Assembly: GCA_003444085.1 (NCBI GenBank)
Contig: DLVL01000109.1
Location: 2,460-12,062, forward strand
Reading direction: 5' to 3'
Source of the DNA: Kosmotogaceae bacterium
GTDB taxonomy: Bacteria > Thermotogota > Thermotogae > Petrotogales > Kosmotogaceae
Length of the DNA: 9,603 bases
The position numbers and the translations under genes are program-made. Positions 1-6,398 of the stretch are shown here, in pieces (the stretch's first letter is position 1; each line of letters opens with the position of its first letter). The notes under the pieces are model-generated. The model did no database searches. It saw only the letters and a list, made by a program, of their open reading frames with translations, and had not been told where the DNA came from.

Positions 1-12
1 AAGGAAAGTTGC

Positions 13-114
13 ATGTACAACGACACTAGCAAGTTGATAACATGGCAGAAGGCACATGATCTGGTTTTGAAGATATATGAAATCACAAAGCAGTTCCCAA
101 AATTTGTTGGTTAG
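13..114 (+). pseudogene. N-terminal fragment of a four-helix-bundle (S23/IVP-like) protein
   Basis: The ATG at 13 is preceded by an AAGGAAAG ribosome binding site at 1-8. The frame encodes 33 residues and stops at TAG 112-114. The stretch LITWQKAHDLVLKIYEITK followed by QFPK is the classic first helix of the small four-helix-bundle family, once called 23S rRNA intervening-sequence proteins, which are normally about 115-130 residues long. In that family FPK is followed by a segment of the type 'GLTSQLRRAA' and an 'SIPSNIAEG' motif; neither is present in any forward frame before 186. Only the first quarter therefore remains and the reading frame runs into an octamer repeat. Such genes are common stray passengers in polysaccharide loci, and their role is unknown. 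Identification of the family is fairly secure. That it is non-functional is inferred from the length. Confidence 0.6.
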
Positions 115-129
115 TTGGATAGTTGGTTA
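106..129 (+). repeat. three tandem copies of an octamer, GTTGGTTA type
   Basis: Three contiguous 8-base units are seen: GTTGGTTA (106-113), GTTGGATA (114-121) and GTTGGTTA (122-129), with a single mismatch in the middle copy. The repeat lies exactly where homology to the four-helix-bundle protein ends and supplies its stop codon (TAG 112-114). It may mark the deletion junction that truncated that gene. Confidence 0.75.
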
Positions 130-185
130 GGAGATTTACAGGCAGAAGATAGTTCTGCGCTTGATTATTGAGGATGGTTTGCTGA

Positions 186-1298
186 ATGCAGAAGAAAATC
201 TACCTTTCTTCGCCCCACATGAGCGATGAAGGATATGAGATGGAGTTCGTGAAGGAAGCATTTGAAACCAATTGGATAGCACCGCTTGGGCCTAATGTCG
301 AGATGTTTGAAAAAGAGTTCGCGTCAAAAGTTGGTGCAGAGCGTGCAGTTGCGCTTTCTTCTGGAACAGCGGCTATTCATCTTGCTCTCAGAGCAGCTGG
401 TGTGAAGGATGGCGATAAGGTATTCTGTTCCAGTCTGACATTCTCCGCTTCAGCAAACCCGATAATCTATGAACGAGCAATCCCAGTTTTCATCGATAGC
501 GATTACGAAACATGGAATATGAGTCCTGAAGCGTTGGAAGAAGCTTTCGATAGGCATCCTGATGCCAAGGCAGTCATTGTGGTTCATCTGTACGGGCTCT
601 CCGCAGATATGGATAAGATACTCCCCATTTGCAGGAAACACGACGCTGTTATCATAGAAGATGCAGCAGAGAGCTTAGGGGCATATTACAAGGGAAAGCA
701 TACAGGAACGATTGGTGATTACGGTATTTTCAGTTTCAATGGCAACAAGATTATAACCACGTCAGGCGGAGGAATGCTTGTAACTAATGATGAAGAACGT
801 GCCGAAAAGGTGCGGTTCTGGGCGACTCAATCAAGAGATCCCGCAAGACATTACCAGCATAGTGAGCTTGGTTTCAACTATAGAATGAGCAACGTTCTTG
901 CTGGAATAGGAAGAGGCCAACTCAAGGTACTGGAAAAAAGGGTTCAGAAGAAGACATCTATCTTTGAGTTCTACAAGAAGAATCTTGGAACGCTTGAGGG
1001 AATTGAGTTCATGCCGATAAATGAATGGAATGAGCCGAACTACTGGTTGAGTTGTATTACAATGAACGGAAGAGTCAGACCGATTGATATCATGGAAGCC
1101 CTGGAGAAAGAGAACATCGAATGCAGACCTATTTGGAAACCTATGCACATGCAACCGTTCTTTGAGAGATTCGAGTTCGTTGGGAACGGTGTCTCCGAGA
1201 GTCTCTTCAAGAATGGCGTTTGTTTGCCTTCTGATACAAAGATGACAGAAGATGATATGAAGAAGGTTTTAGAGACTGTCAAGGGGTTGCACATCTAA
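186..1298 (+). CDS. DegT/DnrJ/EryC1/StrS-family sugar aminotransferase (PglE/EpsN-like)
   Basis: This is a PLP-dependent aminotransferase of 370 residues, the normal family length, expected to move an amino group from glutamate to a 4-keto-6-deoxy sugar nucleotide in the cytoplasm. The phosphate-cradling SSGTAAIHLALRA lies at residues 58-70, the pyridine-binding aspartate is D159 in IIEDAAESLGA, and the Schiff-base lysine is K188 in SFNGNKIITTSGGG (183-196). HYQHSELGFNYRMSN (222-236) is the substrate-loop signature of this family. The start ATG at 186 has GAGGATGG at 170-177. The overall pattern, especially SELGFNYRMSNVLAGIGRGQ, resembles PglE and EpsN, which make UDP-4-amino-4,6-dideoxy-GlcNAc. 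The exact substrate is inference, since no 4,6-dehydratase is in the window. It is followed without a gap by the phosphoglycosyl transferase, so the two are almost certainly co-transcribed. The family call is very secure. Confidence 0.93.
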   Translation: MQKKIYLSSPHMSDEGYEMEFVKEAFETNWIAPLGPNVEMFEKEFASKVGAERAVALSSGTAAIHLALRAAGVKDGDKVFCSSLTFSASANPIIYERAIPVFIDSDYETWNMSPEALEEAFDRHPDAKAVIVVHLYGLSADMDKILPICRKHDAVIIEDAAESLGAYYKGKHTGTIGDYGIFSFNGNKIITTSGGGMLVTNDEERAEKVRFWATQSRDPARHYQHSELGFNYRMSNVLAGIGRGQLKVLEKRVQKKTSIFEFYKKNLGTLEGIEFMPINEWNEPNYWLSCITMNGRVRPIDIMEALEKENIECRPIWKPMHMQPFFERFEFVGNGVSESLFKNGVCLPSDTKMTEDDMKKVLETVKGLHI

Positions 1299-1946
1299 AT
1301 GCGAGGCATCAAGAAGGGTGTATATAATAGATATTTCAAGAGACCACTTGATTTCGTACTATCGTTGATAGCCATCGTCGTTCTAAGTCCTGTATTTCTT
1401 GTTGTTGCGATTCTGGTAAGAATTAAGCTGGGGAAACCAGTATTGTTCAAACAAAAAAGACCTGGACTTAACGAGAAGGTATTTACGATCTATAAATTCC
1501 GAACAATGGTTGATGAACGCGATAGTGAAGGTAATCTGCTTTCTGACGATGCGAGGTTGACGATATTCGGGAAGGCACTCAGAAGAACTAGTCTTGATGA
1601 ACTTCCCGAGCTGATAAACATCCTTAAAGGGGACATGAGTTTCGTAGGTCCGAGACCCCTTCTGCTAAGATATCTGCCCTACTTCACTGAGCGTGAAAGG
1701 GCAAGGAGTAAGGTACGCCCCGGAGTTACTGGTTTAGCCCAGGTTAGTGGCAGAAATGCCGTGTCTTGGAGAGATAGATTTGCTGCGGATCTGGAATACG
1801 TAGAAAACCTCAGTTTCATATTGGATCTCTGGATTATCTTGAGAACAGTTAAGGCCATTATGACACCGAAGGACGTCTTGATGGGAAATGAGAATTTCGT
1901 AAAGGATCTAGATATTGAAAGAAGTGAGGAACGCGCTCATGAATGA
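1299..1946 (+). CDS. initiating phosphoglycosyl transferase (bacterial sugar transferase, PglC/EpsL/WcaJ catalytic domain)
   Basis: This membrane enzyme of 215 residues transfers a sugar 1-phosphate from a UDP-sugar to undecaprenyl phosphate, the first committed step of glycan assembly. RPLDFVLSLIAIVVLSP (15-31) followed by hydrophobic residues to about 40 is the single re-entrant membrane helix of the monotopic class. KFRTM (66-70), the catalytic Asp-Glu pair D100-E101 in RRTSLDELPE, SFVGPRPL (114-121) and PGVTGLAQVSGRN (141-153) are the hallmark motifs and all are intact. It lacks the extra N-terminal membrane domain of WcaJ/WbaP, so it is a small PglC-type enzyme. The ATG follows the aminotransferase stop directly (TAA then ATG), which indicates translational coupling. 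The neighbouring aminotransferase makes a di-amino or 4-amino sugar a likely donor; that part is inference. Confidence 0.95.
   Translation: MRGIKKGVYNRYFKRPLDFVLSLIAIVVLSPVFLVVAILVRIKLGKPVLFKQKRPGLNEKVFTIYKFRTMVDERDSEGNLLSDDARLTIFGKALRRTSLDELPELINILKGDMSFVGPRPLLLRYLPYFTERERARSKVRPGVTGLAQVSGRNAVSWRDRFAADLEYVENLSFILDLWIILRTVKAIMTPKDVLMGNENFVKDLDIERSEERAHE
1924..1930 (+). promoter_or_regulatory. ribosome binding site that fixes the GNAT start at 1939
   Basis: GTGAGGA lies 8 nt before the ATG at 1939, inside the end of the phosphoglycosyl transferase gene. The in-frame TTG at 1915 lies upstream and has no comparable site. Confidence 0.5.
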
Positions 1947-2421
1947 TCTTGACAACGTTGTTAAGGTAAGACAAGTGACGAAAAGTGATCTATTCTCCAA
2001 TAGGTCTATGCTTCTCGAGTTACTAGTACAAATATACAGTGTGAATTTCGCGATGAAAGATCATCTTGAGCTAGTTGCCTCCAAAGACTACAAAGATATG
2101 CTTCGCTTTCACGAAGATGGTTCTGCTATCATTTTGGGGGCTTTCGAGAAGGACTCTATTGTGGGCTTCTTATGGTGTTACATCAGAGACGTTCTTGGCG
2201 AAGCACGAATACATGTAAAACACTTTGGTGTCATCCCAGAGATGAGGTCAAGAGGACTTGGAACCAAACTACTGAATAGACTAGAGAGTCTCGCGAAGGT
2301 AAAAGAGATAAACAGAATTGAACTTGTTGCAACTCTTGATAATCTTGAAGCGATTAGATTCTATGAATCCAGAGGTTTTGAACCTGTCAGAATTCATCTT
2401 GAAAAAGACTTGAACCCATAA
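1939..2421 (+). CDS. GNAT-family N-acetyltransferase, probable amino-sugar acetyltransferase
   Basis: This is a single-domain GNAT protein of 160 residues. The acetyl-CoA pyrophosphate loop is RSRGLGT (103-109), preceded by the core strand IHVKHFGVIPEM (91-102). The C-terminal family signature NLEAIRFYESRGFEPV (135-150) is clear. The start at 1939 is chosen because of the ribosome binding site at 1924-1930. It overlaps the end of the phosphoglycosyl transferase by 8 nt (ATGAATGA), so translation is coupled. Placed behind a 4-amino-sugar aminotransferase and the initiating transferase, it is best read as the enzyme that acetylates the new amino group, as WecD and PseH do with a GNAT fold and PglD does with an unrelated left-handed beta-helix fold. 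The fold is certain; the substrate is inferred from context only. A protein-acetylating RimI-like role is the main alternative. Confidence 0.85.
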   Translation: MNDLDNVVKVRQVTKSDLFSNRSMLLELLVQIYSVNFAMKDHLELVASKDYKDMLRFHEDGSAIILGAFEKDSIVGFLWCYIRDVLGEARIHVKHFGVIPEMRSRGLGTKLLNRLESLAKVKEINRIELVATLDNLEAIRFYESRGFEPVRIHLEKDLNP

Positions 2422-3086
2422 TGGACTGTGCCGTGAAGGAAGCCATTGCGAGGAGCCGCAAGAGCAAGAAATTTCAACTACCAGCAGATCTAAGTTGAGT
2501 GTTTCTCGGTTTTGAGAAAACTGTGGCTTCCAGAGTCTCACTCGAGGTTTCTCTGGGGAAGGGCCTTTCGGTTATTAAAAAAGAGGTGTTAGTGTGACTT
2601 TCAATCCTATCTGCGATGTCAAGAGTAATGATGCTGTGATTGGCAAATGCCACCAGATAGCTCTCTCTCGAAAGCGATGTTAGAACGTCTTCTCTGAGCC
2701 AATAATTCAGCGAAGGCCGGCAGAGCGCAGAGGTTGTTGACTACTGTCATATGATATTGTTCCAACAGGTGATGTAATTAATCATTAGAACAGGAGAGTA
2801 TTCAGCGTGGACAAAATGAGACAGTTTATAACCTTGATGCTTTTATGTCTATCACAGGTTGATGACACTAATGTCTCTTTTTCTAGCCTGAGGAGCTACT
2901 TCTCTTCGACATTGGCTGGGAGGAGCTCAGAATGATTATTGAGCAGCTGCAGAGGCTAAGGGATTTCGACTGTCGAGTGAGCAAAGCCGGTGCCGATTCT
3001 TCATGCCACGAGGTCTTTAGAGTCGTGCCGGGGCGAATAGATAACTACAAAGGAATACGGAGTGCTTTCCATTCCAGACAGTATGA
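2422..3086 (+). other. gene-free decayed stretch
   Basis: No frame longer than about 60 residues with a credible start or family signature is open here. ATG at 2421 (TAATG overlap with the GNAT stop) opens only 25 codons. A GTG at 2807 with AGGAGA upstream opens 42 codons that I cannot assign. An ATG at 2932 opens 86 codons that overlap the aminotransferase remnant in another frame and look like a chance frame. The one recognisable coding trace is the fragment at 2594-2683. I see no convincing promoter or terminator; the weak hairpin at 2502-2519 has no following T-run. Confidence 0.6.
2594..2683 (+). pseudogene. N-terminal stub of a probable left-handed-beta-helix sugar acetyltransferase (FdtC/QdtC/WbpD-like)
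   Basis: A GTG start at 2594 has GAGGTG at 2583-2588, five bases upstream, and opens 29 codons. The encoded NPICDVKSNDAVIGK (residues 4-18) closely follows the opening of hexapeptide-repeat sugar acetyltransferases, which begin with patterns of the type 'NPLCDVQSKNIG' followed by 'TKIWQF' and repeated 'IG' hexapeptides. After IGK the similarity ends and the frame stops at 2681, so the trimer-forming hexapeptide domain is missing. Such enzymes acetylate 3-amino or 4-amino sugar nucleotides and are commonly encoded next to a DegT aminotransferase, and a remnant of one is found just downstream. The match is short and from memory of the family, so this is tentative. Confidence 0.4.
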
Positions 3087-3413
3087 TTATCTGCTTATGT
3101 GCTTAAAAACTCTGAAATACCGGGCATTATTTCTCAAGCATTTCCTTTGCGAGTTATCCGTGGCGAAAAGAATATGGTATACGAGATTATGAACAGTAGA
3201 GGTTACGGCGTTGTGAGCCCTTATCATACTCTTATAGAACCTCTTAGAAGAGGCGAGTTCATTTCTGCTATTGAGTTATCTGAACAAGTTCTGAACTTAC
3301 CCACTCACCAAGATGCAGATCATGACTATTGCGAGGAAATGATCACACTTCTTGGCAGGGTGTGTGAAGAGACTGACAGGACAACTCACGGCAAGAGAGG
3401 CATCAATAGGTAA
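3087..3413 (+). pseudogene. C-terminal fragment of a second DegT/DnrJ/EryC1/StrS aminotransferase
   Basis: The frame is open from just after the TGA at 3084-3086 to TAA 3411-3413 and gives about 108 residues. AFPLRV, then GYGVVSPYHTLIEPLRRGEF, then LSEQVLNLPTHQD and a C-terminal EEMITLLGRV helix are the ordered C-terminal signatures of DegT-family aminotransferases, where the usual forms are 'VVSLYHTLI' and 'LSERILNLPVHQD'. The N-terminal two thirds, with the PLP lysine and the SSGT motif, are not found upstream in any forward frame. A GTG at 3099 could be taken as a start but has no ribosome binding site. The next gene starts inside its stop codon (TAATG), showing that the intact gene was once coupled to the FemAB-like gene. 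A short expressed C-terminal domain cannot be ruled out but would lack catalysis. Confidence 0.65.
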
Positions 3414-4459
3414 TGCTTTCAGTGATTAACGTGGATGAAAGTAACACTTGGGATACAATTGTTCGCAGTTTTCAAAAGTATGATGTGCAGTACCTGAACG
3501 GTTACGCTAAAGCTTTCGAGCATCATGGAGAAGGGACTCCCATCCTGATTTACTATGAAGATGATTCTACAAGAGCCATGAATGTAGTCATGAAGAGGGA
3601 CATTTCAGAAGCGAAGCAATTCAAGAGAATATTGCCAAAGAACGAATGGTTCGACTTGTCAACGCCTCCTGGATATGGAGGATTTTGGATCGAAGGGGAG
3701 AACCAAGAAGCTGTTGAGAAGGCGTATGTTAGGTTCTGCGAAGAAAAAGGATTTGTCAGCGAGTTCGTGAGATTTCATCTGTTCAGCAACTACAGAAACT
3801 GTTTCTCAGGAGAAACAGAAGCACGCCAGAAAAACGTTATTCGATCGTTAGATGAAGACATTGACGATATTGTGATGGACTTCGAATACAAGGTACGTAA
3901 GAATCTTAAGAAAGCATCTAGGTCAGGGCTGAGAAGCGAGATTGATTCAAGTGGAAAGAGGTTAAATGAGTTTCTGAGCATTTACTACGGAACAATGCGA
4001 AGAAATAATGTTGATACGGATTCTGTGTTCTCGGAGGTGTTTTTCAAGACGATCAATAAGCTTGCAGACAATTATGTGTACCTCCACGTCTATTTCAAAG
4101 AGTTGATCATATCCTCTGAGCTTATTCTATATGGGCCGGATAACTGCTATTCTTTCTTGGGTGGAACTGATGAAAAGTATTTTGATCTGAGACCCAATGA
4201 TTTCCTGAAATTTGAAGCAATAAAGTGGGCGAAAAAGAAAGGTTTGAAGAGATTTGTTCTGGGTGGAGGCCATGGGAGAGACGACGGTATATTCAGGTTC
4301 AAAAAGAGCTTCGCCCCGAACGGGATTCATGATTACTACATAGGAAGAAGAGTAATCAACCAATCGAAGTATGATGATCTGCTGTTACTCAGGAGCGGTG
4401 ATAAGAGCTTTGTTCAGGACAAAGGGTTCTTTCCAGAGTATAGAAGGGATGTCGAGTAA
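3413..4459 (+). CDS. FemAB-like GNAT-fold N-acyltransferase
   Basis: This protein of 348 residues belongs to the FemAB/Acetyltransf_6 group found in many polysaccharide loci. Two GNAT-like halves are visible. In the first, TPPGYGGFWIEG (84-95) and EFVRFHLFSNYRN (117-129) match the family motifs 'TPYGYGGP' and 'EFVRFHPL'. The basic helix KVRKNLKKASRSGL (160-173) resembles the 'IRKA.K.GL' element of FemX-type proteins. In the second half, IYYGTMRRN (190-198), FLGGTDEKYFDLRPNDFL (248-265) and LKRFVLGGGHGRDDGIFRFKK (278-298) form the acyl-CoA or acceptor-binding core. Classic FemAB proteins use aminoacyl-tRNA; the locus members more probably acylate an amino sugar, but the substrate is unknown. 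It starts inside the stop codon of the upstream remnant and has only a weak ribosome binding site of its own (AAGAGAGG about 3393-3400). Confidence 0.85.
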   Translation: MLSVINVDESNTWDTIVRSFQKYDVQYLNGYAKAFEHHGEGTPILIYYEDDSTRAMNVVMKRDISEAKQFKRILPKNEWFDLSTPPGYGGFWIEGENQEAVEKAYVRFCEEKGFVSEFVRFHLFSNYRNCFSGETEARQKNVIRSLDEDIDDIVMDFEYKVRKNLKKASRSGLRSEIDSSGKRLNEFLSIYYGTMRRNNVDTDSVFSEVFFKTINKLADNYVYLHVYFKELIISSELILYGPDNCYSFLGGTDEKYFDLRPNDFLKFEAIKWAKKKGLKRFVLGGGHGRDDGIFRFKKSFAPNGIHDYYIGRRVINQSKYDDLLLLRSGDKSFVQDKGFFPEYRRDVE

Positions 4460-4514
4460 GCCTTCTGGTAATACAGATTGCCAGGCAGCACATGGTTCAC
4501 AAATGGAGGGAGCA

Positions 4515-5333
4515 ATGAAGACCGCTGCTATCACGATAGATGTCGAAGACTGGTTTCAGTCTATTACAATGAGGCCCCATTATCCAATAGAGACTTGGAG
4601 TGACAAAGACCTAACACTAATTGAGCCCTTGACTTATGTTCTTGATACTCTGGCAGAGTTCCAGATTAGTGCGACGTTCTTCGTTTTGGGATGGTTTGCT
4701 GAGTACCATCCAAGAATACTTCACATGATCCTAGATAGGGGTCACGAGATTGCCAGTCACGGAATGACACACAAGCCAAACAATCTTCTTGACGATGAAG
4801 CCCTTCAATACGAGATTCTGCAGTCAAAGCTAAGCATCGAAAAGGTTATCGGGAGACAAGTTCTAGGATACAGAGCAGCAAGTTTCAGTATTTCGGCGAG
4901 AGTTCTAGAAGTGGTCCGCGAGTCAGGTTACAAATACGATTCCAGTCTGCATCGCGCAAGAGGAAATAGCCTTTACGGTGATGTCACCTCTGGAGAAGTC
5001 AGCGAGATGATTATCAATGGGCTAAAAGTGTTTGAGATTCCTACAGGGAAAGTCTTTGGATTGACAATCCCGTTTTCAGGAGGCACGTATTTTAGAATGC
5101 TCCCGTTTAGAATGCTTAAACACATGGCTAGGCATGCTCAACGAAGACCACTGATCTTGTATTTCCACCCTTGTGATTTTGACCCAAGGTGGCTACGAAT
5201 GTCTGTGCTACCGATGCGATTGAGAGTCAGAGGTGGCCTTGGAGCGAGCGCAAACAAGAGGAGATTTCGAGAGTTCATTAGATGGTTGAAGCATCAGGGT
5301 TATTCTTTCAAACGGATGAAGGAGCTCATATGA
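4515..5333 (+). CDS. polysaccharide deacetylase, DUF3473 type (NodB fold)
   Basis: The product has 272 residues and belongs to carbohydrate esterase family 4, removing N-acetyl groups from a glycan. ITIDVEDWFQ (6-15) is motif 1 with the D-V-E-D variant typical of this subgroup. ATFFVLGWFAEYHP (53-66) follows, and RGHEIASHGMTHKP (75-88) is motif 2, with H82 and H86 as zinc ligands. GYRAASFSI (118-126) is motif 3. The C-terminal FEIPTGKVFGLTIPFSGGTYFR (173-194) and ILYFHPCDFDP (214-224) are the DUF3473 signature, with H218 in the FHP motif. I chose ATG 4515 because GGAGGG at 4505-4510 precedes it and because family members begin a few residues before the DVED motif; a longer frame from 4371 would overlap the FemAB gene. 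There is no signal peptide, so it is probably cytoplasmic or membrane-proximal. Relatives accompany exosortase (PEP-CTERM) loci but also occur in other exopolysaccharide clusters. Confidence 0.92.
   Translation: MKTAAITIDVEDWFQSITMRPHYPIETWSDKDLTLIEPLTYVLDTLAEFQISATFFVLGWFAEYHPRILHMILDRGHEIASHGMTHKPNNLLDDEALQYEILQSKLSIEKVIGRQVLGYRAASFSISARVLEVVRESGYKYDSSLHRARGNSLYGDVTSGEVSEMIINGLKVFEIPTGKVFGLTIPFSGGTYFRMLPFRMLKHMARHAQRRPLILYFHPCDFDPRWLRMSVLPMRLRVRGGLGASANKRRFREFIRWLKHQGYSFKRMKELI
5319..5324 (+). promoter_or_regulatory. ribosome binding site fixing the start of the second GNAT gene
   Basis: AAGGAG lies 5 nt before the ATG at 5330. That ATG overlaps the deacetylase stop as ATGA. The ATG at 5282 would lie 48 nt inside the deacetylase gene and has no such site. 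Confidence 0.6.
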
Positions 5334-6319
5334 GCGAAAAAGAAACAATCAGAGAAATTCGTGAAGGAGATGTCTCTAGTGTTCTCTCTCTTACCTCTGA
5401 GGTCTTCTCTGGTCAAGAGTATTTTGCCGCAAAGAGGAGCCGAGAGTTTTGGAATTGGAAATACGAGAGAAATGTTTTTGGAATACCGATACAAATCGTT
5501 GCAACCGCAGGGGATGAATTAATTGGCTTTCGTTCTTTCTGGCCGTGGGAGCTTGTTTGTAGAGGCCAGCAAGTCAAAGCCTATCAGCCAGTTGATACTG
5601 TTGTTCACCCAGATTACCAAGGCAGAGGTCTGTTCACTAAGATGACGATCAAGGCTGTAAGAAAAGCAATCGACGAAAGTGCAGATCTTCTGTTCAATTT
5701 CCCGAATCAGAACAGTCTCCCGGGAAATTTGAAACTCGGATGGAAATACATTGGCAGGTTACCTTGGCTAATCAAGCCTCTGAGACCATTTCATCTTCTG
5801 ACGAATCTTAGAATACGCGAAAGGGCTTCACCAGTGGAAATCGATAATAAATACACTATTACTGATGAATTATTGCACAGAATGGTCGAGAGAGATAGTT
5901 TTGACAGTTTGCTGAGAACAAGACAATCACCAGGTTTTTTCGAGTGGCGATATAAGCTGAATCCTTTCCTTAAGTATGGAGCATTTCAGATGACAAAAGG
6001 GAGCAAAAGACTCTCAGCAGTCTTTGAGGTCAACCAAAAAGGGCCAAGACGCGAGATGATTATTGTCGATATTCTCGGTTCTAGCGATTTGACGAAGGAG
6101 TTGTTCAAGGCTCTTATCGATATCGCAAGATCAATGAATGTAGATTTCATAACTACAATCATGACCAGTGGATACAGTATGAGTTCACTGAAATCACTGG
6201 GGTTTCTTAGAATGAAGAGAAAAAATCTTGTCGCTCTCCCTCTTAATCTTGCCCTTGAGGGAATTGCGACAAGAATGGAAAACTGGCGGATTGTTGGAGG
6301 GATGCATGACTCACTATAG
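5330..6319 (+). CDS. large GNAT-family acetyltransferase of polysaccharide loci
   Basis: The protein has 329 residues. The N-terminal 155 form a GNAT domain: TIREIREGDVSSVLSL is the first strand and helix, and PVDTVVHPDYQGRGLFTKM (87-105) holds the acetyl-CoA loop QGRGLF. NFPNQNSLPGNLKLGWKYIG (123-142) is a motif shared by this subfamily. A second part (about 190-300) repeats features of the first: FWNWKYERNVFG (40-51) is mirrored by FFEWRYKLNPF (203-213), and LKSLGFLRMKRK (287-298) ends it like a GNAT C-terminal strand. It may therefore be a duplicated GNAT with one active site, since the second half lacks the QGRG loop. It overlaps the deacetylase by 4 nt (ATGA), so the two are coupled. An obvious hypothesis is that deacetylation and re-acylation occur on the same glycan. 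Substrate unknown. Confidence 0.85.
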   Translation: MSEKETIREIREGDVSSVLSLTSEVFSGQEYFAAKRSREFWNWKYERNVFGIPIQIVATAGDELIGFRSFWPWELVCRGQQVKAYQPVDTVVHPDYQGRGLFTKMTIKAVRKAIDESADLLFNFPNQNSLPGNLKLGWKYIGRLPWLIKPLRPFHLLTNLRIRERASPVEIDNKYTITDELLHRMVERDSFDSLLRTRQSPGFFEWRYKLNPFLKYGAFQMTKGSKRLSAVFEVNQKGPRREMIIVDILGSSDLTKELFKALIDIARSMNVDFITTIMTSGYSMSSLKSLGFLRMKRKNLVALPLNLALEGIATRMENWRIVGGMHDSL

Positions 6320-6398
6320 GTGATCGCAAGCTGCTGTTTTCGAAATATCTGGTGTCGTGATACTCAAAGAAATCTCAGCGAGGTTCTAAGGAGTATCT

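Noticed and set aside
2502..2519. TTTCTC / GAGAAA hairpin as a terminator after the first cassette
   Set aside because: The stem is short and AT-rich and is not followed by a run of T.
2737..2760. TTGACT followed by TATGAT/TATTGT as a promoter
   Set aside because: Spacing between the boxes is about 6 or 12 bases, far from the needed 16-18.
2932..3192. 86-codon frame as a gene
   Set aside because: No recognisable family features, and it overlaps in another frame the DegT remnant, which has clear family motifs.
4371..4514. Longer start for the deacetylase
   Set aside because: It would overlap the FemAB-like gene by about 90 bases and add residues that family members do not have; ATG 4515 has its own ribosome binding site.
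6308..6320. GACTCACTATAGG, identical to the core of the phage T7 promoter
   Set aside because: The upstream part of the T7 consensus is not matched (one of six bases), the 13 bases overlap the last codons and stop of the GNAT gene, and flanking sequence is not vector-like. A chance match is the simplest view.
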